Of a DNA stretch of 64,000 bases, positions 36,784 to 47,230 are shown piece after piece (within the stretch, counting starts at the first letter, position 1; each line of letters opens with the position of its first letter). The position numbers were made by a program, and so were the translations under genes. This stretch comes from Lotus japonicus. Taxonomy: Eukaryota; Streptophyta; Magnoliopsida; Fabales; Fabaceae. The DNA is taken from the NCBI RefSeq assembly GCF_012489685.1, contig NC_080044.1, forward strand, positions 74,076,732 through 74,140,731. The letters run 5' to 3'. The notes beneath the pieces were generated by a model. It worked only from the letters and a program-made list of their open reading frames with translations. It was not told where the DNA came from and did not search any database.

Positions 36784-39700
36784 TCAGTAGTCTAAAGACC
36801 CCACGGTTGTTATCCCAGAGCTTGAATTTCTAGGGTCGTCAGGGCCAGTGTAGTCATCAGAGAAGCCATTAGAGAGCCTCTGAATTGGAACGGAGTTCAG
36901 AAGCCCAAGGCCATTGTTTCCCATTTGCTGCATTTCCTCAGGGGAAAGTATCTTGATGCACCCGACACTATTTACAAATTCCCTGTCACACCAAAGATAA
37001 TGTACGTGAAGAGATCTAAATTCAGAATACAAAATAATCACCAACATAAGGATAAACACCCACTAAAACAACGAACATTATGTAACACAACCTCAATTTA
37101 GTCTCTATTTTTCTCTCTTTCATATAAAAAAAGGAAAGGAGCAAAGACAAGGCATGAGTTGTGGGGTACTTACGGCCAGGGGCCATCACCAAGAAGAAGA
37201 ACATCATTCTCTTGGTCAACGAATACAAGCTGCCAGCCTGATCTTACAGGGACCTCCAACTCACCTTCAAGGCCAAACATGCGAGCAAGCTCGCTGCGTA
37301 GCTCGTGGTAGTTGGAGAATTTCGTGATATCCAACGATCTTCCGAAGGACCCTGACTTGTAAACCTGTTTAAAATAAAAAGCAAAGAAATAATCACTTAC
37401 AAATTTATCACAAAGAAATGCTGGATTCCAATAAGCCAACTACTTTATTGTGTAGTACAATATTAAAATGTTGATTTAAAAGTGAAAAGCTCACCTTCAC
37501 AAAGGTTCTGGAAGGTGAGTTTCCTTGATCTCCATTTTCTGGAGCTTGCAGGAAGCCTGATTCACCAATACTTTGTGTCAATCCAGGATTCAATGAAGAA
37601 TCATTGCCTGTGGTATTCAGATACCTAGAAGATTGAAAAGGTATGGTTGATGAGCCACTATTGCTGCTGATCCCCTTAAGGCTTGACATCCCGTTATGCA
37701 TTAGAAGTGAGGAGGGCTCTATGTTAACACCAAATAAAAGGTTTTGTGGATCAGCACTTCCTTCTATTGTACATTCCCTACCAGGAAATGGCGGCAAGGT
37801 AATACATTGAGATGCTCCAGAAGAAAGGAGAGGGTCCATTGCAACACGCTTGGAGGGCCATGATGCAGTAGAAGGTTGAACAGGAACCCAAGAGTTTGTT
37901 CTAGTAGGAAGGTTGAGAAGGTGAGATGTTTCATCTTGGGGAAATGAACCCAATATACTATGCAGGGGAGAAACTACAGTGGTAGTTACCGGGTTCCCAT
38001 TAGAATCAGAATAACATTGCTGATGGCCAAGCGAAGAAATAGCCTGGACAGGTTGTGATTGAGATTGAGGTGCTGAAACAAACTGAGACATTGTAGATAC
38101 AGAACTTGAAATCTGCTGATGATCTAACACTTGCTGTTGCTGTTGCAGTTGTTGCTGCAACTGATCATTGAATGAGTGCTGATGCTGTAGATGATTCTGG
38201 AAATGTGTTTGACTTTGAGCCTGAGATGGAGATCGATGTTGATTTTCTTGATTATTTGGAAAGGCCTGCTGAGGTTGAGACTGCTGAAACATCTGGTTCG
38301 GGATGTTCTGGGGTTGCTGAAATTGAAGTAAAGAAGCGTGACGCTGTTTGGAATGATCTAAAGCCCTCATATCCTGAAGTGCAGCTGCAGCCATAGCTTG
38401 GTATGTATCTGATTGGAAATTAACCATGGAGGGATCAAGTCGTGGCTGCATCCAAGGACCAACACCAATCCCCTGAAAATTTAGAGACGGAAGTCCTCTA
38501 TCTGCGTCTCGAAGCCACAATAGAGAAGGATTTAAGCCAAAATCTTCATCCTTCAAGCCTGTTAGCATTTATCGAGGAGGGTCAATGAGAATGAGTTTTC
38601 AATGTATAAATGAGACAGATTTAGAAGATGAAAGTAGGAAAGGGAGTCAGAAACAGTCATGAACATTTTCGACTCTAAAGGTGGCAAGAAACATACCATG
38701 GAATGAAGGCATTCCTGGAGGCCATGGTCTTTTGAGCCTAAGGGGGAATGGAGATGGGTACATTGGAAATGTTGTTAATGGCTCAATTTCCCATAGAGAT
38801 ACTCGAGGTTGCCTCTCACCTGCTGTGGATTCATCCCAGCCAACCTGGAACCCAAGTCAAAGCCAAGTTTAAAAACCCTTCCTAATCCTTAGTAAGACAG
38901 AAATAGTTTCAAAGAAAAGGTACTATTGATTACATCTGGAGGTGCAATTAGCATTACTTGAATTTGATGAAAATATTACTTGTATATTTCATTGATAATA
39001 CTTGACTAGACTACAATATATATAGATTAACAAAGAGATTAAAACAAACTAAATCTATCTAAACCTATCTCTAATTAAATAGATATCATCTCTATTTAAA
39101 TAGATACTAATCTAAAATAGATAAACAAATCTTAACTATATCTCTATGAGATAACACTAATAATAAACTATATCTTAATAGGTATTCAACACTCCCCCTC
39201 AAGCTAAAGCTTACTTAGCTTTAAGCTTGTAACAACTCGAACCCAAGAAGAAAATTATTTTAATAGATATCCCTTAATAATGACTGTCTTGGCGAATCTC
39301 GAATTGAATAACCTTTCAAACTTCTAGTAAATTCATGGCGGCAAAAGACAACTTCTCATACTTCAAATTGAATAATCTTTCAAACTTCTGCTAAATCCAT
39401 GGGCAGGCAAAAGACAACTTCTCATACTTGATCTGGCTGAAATTGATGCAAGACAAAAACCAATTCTTCTGGAGTGTCGTAGGGTAGCTGAGCCAGCAAA
39501 AAAGGGCGAAAAACCAGCAACAATACGCCCGAAAACAAAACAAGGCTGAAGCAACAACTCACCAACAACAACCACACAGAAATAAAACATACTTGAGGTC
39601 GACCGATTGATGTCTTCTAAGACAAACAATGGTGTCAACTTTGACACAGACAACTCTCAAACATTAGAGAGTGGGCCAGCGCAACTCGCAGCTGAAGCCC

Positions 39701-42700
39701 TAAAACCAGAAAACCAAACAATCGAGACAAAACAAACGAAGGCGAGTCACCTTCAAAACCAAATTGCATAAAGTCAGCCAAGATCAATATAATAAGAGCA
39801 TCTCGAACCATGAGACGCAAACTAAGATCTCAAACAGCAAGAAACATCGCTCGCAGATGAGAAAAACACAACAGACCCATGAACCAAACTGGAAGAGGAA
39901 GATTGTACGATCACCACGGTGGCAGCACAACACCTCAAAACAAAGCCAAACAATAAAATCTTTCAAACCGGGATCTAAACAATGCAATCCTTCACCAAAC
40001 AAACGAATTACCATTGCCAATTGCCAAGGAGAAGAATTTCAATTCTTGCAATCACATGGAACATTCAAAGACTATGAATAGTGTAGCAGCACAATACAAT
40101 TAGATCCAACCAAACACTTCTTGGGGACAACCTCCACCAAACCAGCAACAAAGGGTAACGATTGTCAGAGGTGGTTGACTGTGGTCTCTAGACCAGGCTA
40201 TGTATTGACTGCATGACAACTAGCATCAATTTCCAATTTCAATATACATATATATATATAACCCCTTATTTTTGTTGGCTAAAGGGACATGAACAAAAAA
40301 TAGCAACAAAGAAGCAGCATTAGGAAAGAACGTGCCCAGATGGAAGCTAATTGCTTTAGCCAAGTTGATTTCGTTGACAAAGGATAAACCAGGTTCTATG
40401 TTCCCAAATTAAGGAGTCCCTTGTGCAGTCGCTAAAACAGAAACCATACCAGAAAAGCAAGAATAGAACCCGCAAAAAGAAGTGAAAGAAAACCACCAAT
40501 ACACATCAGCAGCACAGAATAATTACCTTTATTGGTTTACACTCAATTTTTGTGATCATTCTAGGAATCTTATACCTATAGAAGGCATCATCACTGTTTG
40601 CAGCACCAATATTCTGAAAGGCCATGATTGCTTACAAGTTTCACAGACCTTCAGACGCGGTCAAACAATAGCAGCTTCAATATTGGACTCTGAATGTTAA
40701 TAAGGAACAACCAAACGCCTTGATCTGCAAGCAACGAGGGCCGATCTAGACAAACCGACCCCTCAAACAGGACCAGAAAAGAGGAAGACCAGATGATCAC
40801 AACTGTGGTGGCACAACACACGTCAAAACAGAGGATCCTTAAAACCAAACTTGGTTGATACACAAAGAAAACCAGCGAGAACAAAGCAGCGGAGAGAGCG
40901 GCGCGTGGACTTCACACGGAGAATCTGGTGGCGGCGCTTCGGAAAAAAAAGGAAGATCCTTGTGTTGCGACTCCAATGGACATGTCTACTATCAATTATG
41001 ATTAACTTCGAAAAAAAACAACAGTGGAAGGACGTTGACGGTGGCTGCTAAAGACAAGGGTCATTAGGGTTCCAAGACAAGGGGGAGTGTATTCAAAAAG
41101 AAACCAGGCCGTAAGAAAACGGCTAGAACTAACAAGCGGAAGCAAAGTACGAAAAATAAATCCAAAGAGATTTGGAAAGCCACCATGAGGGGGCTCACGG
41201 GGAGGAGCCCCCTCACAGCGGTAGGATCGAAACTTGCTCTGATACCAACTTGAATTTGATGAAAATATTACTTGTATATTTCATTGATAATACTTGACTA
41301 GACTACAATATATATAGATTAACAAAGAGATTAAAACAAACTAAATCTATCTAAACCTATCTCTAATTAAATAGATATCATCTCTATTTAAATAGATACT
41401 AATCTAAAATAGATAAACAAATCTTAACTATATCTCTATGAGATAACACTAATAATAAACTATATCTTAATAGGTATTCAACAGCATTCAACTTAATTAT
41501 AAAACACCAATGATTTAATCCAGACCTTGACGGAGCGCCAATGTGAATTTGGCCACCGGGAAGAATCCATGTCACTAATGCTAGTTATCGTGCCCATATA
41601 TCTGCATGAGTACATTACAAACATGTATTACTAACGCAGCGAAGTGACTGAGAAACAAGATACAAATATCAACTTAGTTTTAGAGTTAATTAGAATTTGG
41701 GAGGCCTAACTCTACCCAAAAGCTAGCTAATGGGTGAGGATTATTCTCCCCTATATATGGACTTATTTGGCCATATCACTGCTCAATGTACAACTTCTCA
41801 ACACACCCCATGAGCCCAGGGGTGGACATATGGAGCATGAAGTTTGCGGGATTGGACATCCGCGGGTGGCCCAATAAACGGATCAAGGATAGACTCTAAT
41901 ACCATATTAGAAATTGGGAGGTCTAACTCTACCCCAAAAGCTAGCTTAGGGGTGAGGACTGCCCTAGCCTATATATGGACTTATTTGGCCATATTTCTGG
42001 TCAGTGTGAAACTTCTCAACAGAGTCAAATCTAAGGTGTGCTGAAGCACCTCTTATAACAAATCAGCCTATTTGTTTAATAGATAAAGCATAGACCGAGC
42101 ACAAAAATGAAACTCAATAATCTAATCTAATATTTGTGATACAAGTGAAAAAATATCTGATTAATGTTATTCTTATCTCTTAGAAATTAGAACATTTGGG
42201 GTTCCCACTTGTATCATGCACAACAGATCCACAGCTACCACTCAGCACAAGCCAATAACTACTTCTCTACTAATTAGGCTATGACTTATGGAAACTTGGG
42301 AACTTCAACCATTTGTAATTCTAAAATCATATTGCACAGTAACCTTAATTTTGCATGTCATACACAAAAAAATGGAAAGCATTTCCACTATCATTTTCAA
42401 GAAAAGGAAGTTTCAAAAACCTACCGCCGCACACTAGATTCCTCTGTTTCAAATAGCATCCTGAAGCGCATACCAACTGAAACTCGAGTATGATACACAG
42501 CTTTAACATACTTCGCTAAAGGTATGACAAATTCTGATGGGCTAGTACTGAAGTGAAAAAGAATTGTCAAATAAAGCAAACATAGTATAACTTGAAACTT
42601 CTATAAATGTATGTAAGTTGTACCGCGGGTTATAGAAAATGGTGAAACGACTATTTGTTGCAGCTGCATGAGCTGCAGCAGCAAGAAGCCCCAAGTGCAT

Positions 42701-45700
42701 GCTATCACTTGACAGCACCGATGAAGGCATCATAGGTTGTGGTCTATTAGCATGCCGAATGCCGAGAAGCAATTCATTCTTTTCATTCCTATTGAACAAA
42801 AATACACATGAATTATACCAACTATAAGATAACACATAACTACTATTAGATATATTTAAAAAATCATTGGTATGCTTTAACCTAATAGTTTAAGTTCTTT
42901 TGAATAGCTGGTTCACAACATGGGATCAAAGCCTCTACGACCAAATGGCCGAGTTCAATCCCGGTTGCCCCCATTTCTCTAGTTAAAAAAAAAAGAGTTA
43001 AATTCAGGTTGGGTTAGGCATGTGCATTAACCACACTTCCAGCTTAAAGGAATCTTGTGTTTGAGGACATGTTGCATATAAAACGACCATTCATTTGCTA
43101 TCATTTAATAGCCTACTTTTGAGATAGTTCATGACAATTATAGACAAAATTAACTACGCTCGAAATAACATCATAGAGCTTAGATAAAAAAAAAAAAAAA
43201 TAGCTAGGGGACAAATAAGAAACAACCACTCTCTTTAAATCCAAAACCATATTGACAGGACATTAAACAAAGAAGATGCTTCAATAGCAACCCAAATAAA
43301 GATCTCTGGACCAATATGAACTAATAAAAAAATTAAAATATATGAAATATGTCAACAAGAATGTTTGATGTTTCCTTATATTCTTCTGAGTGGCCAAATG
43401 ACATATAAATCACATGTCTTGGTTCAGTGAGACAAGTCAATCAACTGCATAAGTGCCAACGGCCAAATTTCAATATGCGTGAAGATCAAATAGAATTGAA
43501 AGAAGCAGACAATTACTTACCAGATAAACAGCACAGAATCACCAGCAACTAGTCTTTTAGCACTCACAAAGACACTCCATCCTGTTGTAAGTAGATGCCT
43601 TTTCGGCTGGCCTGCAGAAAAAAAAAACACCAAATTCATACATTGTAAATGAAAAGTGAACTTATTTTCAGCAGCCGGAAAGAAACGGAAGTTTCTAATT
43701 GAAGTAAGTAAAAATAGACAAACTAAATCAAAATAAATAAATAAACAGAATCCTACATTTGCATGACAATTAAAAATAGGTCAACAATCTCTTTATAACT
43801 CACCACGGAAGATATGTCTGAATTTCCATTCATTACCATGCAAATCCCTTGCAATTAACTCTTGACAAGGAGGCTGCTGTGAAAAGTCCTGTAGGTCATA
43901 ATTATGACGTTAAGAGTTTTACTTAGTGTTTGGTTAGAGAATAGAGGGAAGGGGAGGGATTTTGTAAAGATTTTTTTGTTAGGTTCAAACAATTTGAACA
44001 GGAGAGGAAGGGAATGGACAGAGGCATGGAACCAAAAACCCTCCTCTCTCAATTTTGGCTCTTGGTCAATATAAGGGGAGTTGTGAGGGATGGGTTTAAA
44101 GAATTTTAATTACATTGGCTAAAATATCCTAATAACAAAACAAGCAATAAGCATATTAAAAAGGTACAAAAGTAAATTAGTTATGAAATCTCTCCCTTTC
44201 TCTCAGTGTTTGGCTCAACTGACAGAGGGGGGAGGGGAGGGGAGGGGTGGCAATTTTACCAATGGAGGAAAAACTTTTTCAGCTGCCCGGCGAGGAACAG
44301 AGAATCCCCCATGAGTGCTTGTATCACTGGCCGTCAAAATTTTGCAGAAATAATTTGTTGGCTGTTTACTCGCTGTCCCCAACTCTGCTGGAAGGTATCC
44401 CTCCTTCTGCTCTTCCTGGAAACAGAGTCAAACCAAAAGTTGAAATTTGAATACAACAATTAAACCCAAACAACTAATGATCAGTAAGAAAGGGAATCAT
44501 ACAGGATTCAGAGGTTGCAAGGTCATCTGCACGTATACTTCGTCTGTCTCAGTATCTGCCTGAATCCAGCAGAAATGAACAAATAATTAAAGAAAACTAG
44601 AGAGCGGGTGAATTTTAAACAAAATTTAAACAACGAAACCAAAATAAACTTGTTTACTATTACATAACAAGTTAATGAATGTTAATAAATAACTAAATAA
44701 ACAAGCCTTACATGCATAGTCACATTATGAAGTTGACAGATAAGTTGGGGAGGTAAACTTGGATAGTTGGGGATGTGAGCATCCACTTCCCTGTTGGTAG
44801 ATACAGCAACCTAAGCAGAAAAATGCTGATTTAGGTTATGCATGCACGTAGCATGTGTAGAAAGAGAACAAATATTTGCAAATGTGAAGTTCATATGCTG
44901 GTTCCAGTGAGGTAGGTGGAGAATCATTCCTGTGAGTAGGACCAAAGAGCACTTATTGGAGCTTATCTAGTGTTTTTTAAGTAGATAAGCTCCAATAAGT
45001 GTTATTTAGTCTGCATCCAAACAGCCTCTAAATTCATTAACCTGAACTGAAACTGTTTGAGACTAAAGATGTTAAAAGTGAGTTAAGCATGGATACACAA
45101 AAGGGCTGCAGTAGTGAATAAAGCCAGTTTTGTGACACGAGTGCAGAAGTAAGCTTAACCTTAGACCAGAGACAAGGTAAAAGAACAAGTTCAAAACATA
45201 ATATAGGTATGTAAGCAAAATAGCATCTTCATGACCAGAAGCTGAAGATTCCTACAGCTACTTTTAGACATACACTGGTAAAAAAAAAGAAGAAAGTGAA
45301 GGATCACTTTGGCGAGGATTTTTCTCATGGAGCAATAATCTAACACCATATATAATCACCTGTTCACTGTGACCTTGTGGAAAGTAGACTACGCGGCTTC
45401 CTACAGCTGGTAAAGAAACAAGAGGACCAGCACAAGCATGCCAAAGTTCTGAATCTAGAACTCGCTTTTCTCCTACAAAAACCAATCCAAATGTCATGAA
45501 TATGGAGAAGAATGATCATAACTATCCCCAAAGTGCGTCAAAGAACAAAATGATTTTGGCATATTCTTGGCAAAGCCAAGATCTTAAGAACAACTCAGGA
45601 AAAAAAACTGAAGAGGTTGGTGCTCAGCTATTAAGCCAAATAACTTCTCTGATCTCTAAGCTATGGTGGAAATTAGAGAAACTGGCTAAACAATTCTACA

Positions 45701-45915
45701 TGCCCCCCTCAAAGAATTCAAAAACATTAAGTTTCACAATCATATTAGACATACAAATTCACATCCTCAGCAATCAGAGCACATCCAAATCTAAAAGGAG
45801 AATAGCATTCTAATGGAGACTATAGAAGAGATGAGATAGTTTAGAAGAATATGCAAACAAGAGTACACACACCTTCCTGGGGTGGAGAACTAAAACCAGC
45901 TGAAGAGAGTTTCAT
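36784..45915 (-). CDS. ARF6: Auxin response factor, ARF6-like (fourteen exons)
   Basis: Minus-strand exons: 45915-45873, 45472-45360, 44810-44712, 44559-44503, 44415-44260, 43888-43804, 43611-43521, 42788-42624, 42547-42425, 41601-41526, 38844-38697, 38558-37495, 37364-37174 and 36982-36784, giving 869 residues, all in frame. The N-terminus [18 protein letters not shown] and [16 protein letters not shown] are ARF6/8-type. The B3 DNA-binding domain (about 125-230) contains [18 protein letters not shown] and [17 protein letters not shown]; the dimerisation region follows (about 250-330). The middle region (386-740) is glutamine-rich, the mark of activating ARFs. The C-terminal PB1 domain (741-825) has GSFGRSLDI and [20 protein letters not shown]6 activates auxin-responsive genes in flower and hypocotyl growth. 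A miR167 site lies in exon 13. Residue 130 is Ile in KILTASD, where family members normally have Thr. Introns 9 and 10 hold retroelements. The protein is somewhat shorter than Arabidopsis ARF6 (about 935, from memory). Confidence 0.95.
37225..37245 (-). promoter_or_regulatory. miR167 target site in ARF6-like exon 13
   Basis: On the minus strand the exon reads AAGATCAGGCTGGCAGCTTG(T), matching the conserved miR167 site of ARF6/ARF8. Against miR167a recalled from memory, it pairs through the central positions with mismatches only near the ends and at one G. It encodes RSGWQLV in the PB1 domain. Post-transcriptional repression by miR167 is established for ARF6 and ARF8; here it is inferred from the match. 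Confidence 0.9.
38956..41483 (-). mobile_element. Young non-autonomous LTR retrotransposon in ARF6 intron 10
   Basis: Two 236-bp LTRs (38956-39191 and 41248-41483) appear identical base for base. The target duplication GCATT is exact (38951-38955 and 41484-41488). Orientation is minus: a primer-binding site complementary to initiator-Met tRNA (TGGTATCAGAGC on the minus strand, 41236-41247) abuts the right LTR, and a polypurine tract CTTGAGGGGGAG abuts the left LTR. The 2056-bp interior holds no gag or pol frame, only short unrelated open frames. It lies between exons 11 and 10 and leaves both splice sites intact. Confidence 0.95.
39302..39430. repeat. Two-copy 64-bp tandem repeat inside the LTR element
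   Basis: Copies 39302-39365 and 39366-39430 share AATTGAATAA, CTTTCAAACTTCT, TAAAT(T/C)CATGG and AAAAGACAACTTCTCATACT, with a few substitutions. It lies just inside the polypurine tract end of the element. Confidence 0.8.
41688..42021 (-). mobile_element. TRIM (miniature LTR element) in ARF6 intron 9
   Basis: LTR-like direct repeats at about 41688-41799 and 41898-42021 share TTAGAA(T)TTGGGAGG, CTAACTCTACCC, AAAGCTAGCT, CTATATATGGACTTATTTGG and CTTCTCAACA. On the minus strand the LTR begins TGTTGAGAAG. A PBS-like GACTCTAATACCAT (complement of TGGTATTAGAGTC) sits beside the right LTR. Flanks GAGTT/GAGTC suggest an imperfect 5-bp duplication. The total is about 334 bp with no coding capacity. 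Related copies lie at 11846-11978 and 31320-32265. Confidence 0.78.
44949..45030. repeat. Near-perfect hairpin (MITE-like) in ARF6 intron 2
   Basis: An 18-bp perfect inverted repeat, ACTTATTGGAGCTTATCT (44951-44968) and its complement (44983-45000), with a 14-nt spacer. It is followed by TTTAGTCTGCATCCAAAC. The sequence at 16845-16930 is a degenerate relative in inverted orientation. Confidence 0.85.
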
Positions 45916-45971
45916 TTCAGCAACTTCAAACCTTTAAAAGCTAGTCCAAAATCAATGATTTCAGCACAATT

Positions 45972-46064
45972 TTAAGTATACAAGTTGAGCAGCAAAGAAA
46001 TTCCCACCAGATAAACCCCTTTCTTCTCTTCCTTCCTACTCCAGAATATCATTATTTGTACCAT
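45972..46064 (-). other. Upstream ORF in ARF6-like leader (30 codons)
   Basis: Starts at ATG 46064 with a second in-frame ATG at 46052, and ends TAA at 45972-45974, 56 nt before the main start. The encoded peptide begins MVQIMIFWSRKEEKKG. It would matter only if the transcript begins upstream and the leader is not spliced here. Confidence 0.45.
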
Positions 46065-46116
46065 TCACCAACCAAAACAAACTGAAACTCCCAGAAGATT
46101 CCCACGCTTTGAATCC

Positions 46117-46170
46117 TCAACCGAAACCAGTATCACTACAAAAGACAACACTTGTACTCCTACCCTTCAT
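46117..46170 (-). other. Upstream ORF in ARF6-like leader (17 codons)
   Basis: ATG at 46170, stop TGA at 46117-46119, peptide MKGRSTSVVFCSDTGFG. It precedes the 30-codon upstream frame. Same caveat about leader structure. Confidence 0.4.
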
Positions 46171-46561
46171 TCGCTTCCAATCCTCCTCAACCCCCACCAC
46201 CCAAAGTACCAAGCAGATCTCAGTCAAAGTAGCAAGCAGCAACGAATCCCAAAGCTCACCGGATCTCGAGGAAGAAAACAAACCAGAGCAAAACAGAGCA
46301 GCAGCAGCACAGTGAGGAGTCACTGCAGAAAGATGAGCAGCAAACGTCGTAACAGAAAACGACCCTCTTTCTATTTTCACGGAGGGGACAAGAAAACAGT
46401 GTGCGTGTTCACGCCTACTTTATAGAAAAAGCGAGTTACATAGAAACCGGGTCGGGTCAGGTTTTCCGGTTTTGGAAAGTGGTGGCGGAAACAGTGGCGG
46501 TTGTTGTTGTTTGTTCTTGTATGTTGTTCGAGGGGATTGATGATTGAGATTGAAGAGAAAC

Positions 46562-46589
46562 AGTAGTAGTAGTAGTAGTAGTAGTAGTA
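46562..46589. repeat. (AGT)n microsatellite upstream of ARF6
   Basis: Nine or so AGT triplets. On the gene strand these are ACT/CTA repeats within pyrimidine-rich promoter or leader sequence. Confidence 0.95.
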
Positions 46590-46839
46590 ATTGCATTGTG
46601 TTTTGAGGAGGAGAAAGAGAGAGCGTGCCAGTGTCAGAATCAGATAGATCTTTTTTCTTTTCTTTTTCTTTTTTTATTTCACAATTTATTTATTTATTTT
46701 ATTTATTTATAATAGTTTAAAAAATTAGTCTGCTAAAATGAGATTTACTCTTTTTATTTCTAATATTTTATAAACCATTTGAATTAAAATGTGTTTTCTA
46801 CATGATTTATTTTTTAAATCAACCTTAGGTGACAAATAG

Positions 46840-47230
46840 ACGGCTAAAACGGTTAGTGTCAGGTTTCTCGTCGTAAATTGTATGACGACATACAACGCAA
46901 TCTTGGGAAGGTCATCGCTCAATGCATTTAAGGTTGTTATTTCCACGTCACATTTGTTTCTCAAATTCCCGACAAAAGGTAAGGTTGTTGCTATAAAAGG
47001 AAACCCATTGATGGCGAGATCTTGTTACATCATGAGTTTAGTCTCATACAATACAATGAGGCAAAAAAAAAAGAGCTCGTTTTGAGGGCCATATAGGGAT
47101 TGGTGGAGTGCTCCTCACTGAGTTAGATCCTCGTGTACCCAAAGGCACCCTCAAGCAGCATTCGTAACCCAACGACAAGTTAAGGTTGATCAGTACGTAT
47201 TGACGATCGCAATAAAGGATCACCAATACG
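46840..47230 (+). pseudogene. Ty3/gypsy gag-pol remnant (aspartic protease region)
   Basis: The frame from about 46845 reads TVSVRFLVVNCMTTYNAILG, then RSSLNAFKVVISTSHLFLKF and MARSCYIMSL. This matches the retropepsin-like region of plant Ty3/gypsy polyproteins (consensus style: FLVV...YNAILGR..L...K...ST.H..LKFPT). An in-frame stop lies just upstream and the frame closes at 47085. The sequence after that still resembles the linker (LDPR in another frame). No reverse transcriptase or LTR pair was found, so this is a decayed fragment. Confidence 0.75.

Larger units (their letters stand above)
45916..46640 (-). promoter_or_regulatory. ARF6-like leader and promoter-proximal region
   Basis: On the minus strand a TATAAAG lies at 46424-46418, which would place a start near 46390 and give a leader of about 475 nt. 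A second possibility is a longer leader, because CT-rich leader-like sequence and an ACT repeat lie further upstream at 46562-46625. The leader contains at least two upstream ATG frames: 46170-46117 (17 codons) and 46064-45972 (30 codons). Neither overlaps the main ATG at 45915. Confidence 0.5.

Noticed and set aside
46171..46380. 87-codon upstream frame in the ARF6 leader
   Set aside because: Its apparent first codon is GTG. Only the last 17 codons follow an ATG, and those are reported as the short upstream ORF.
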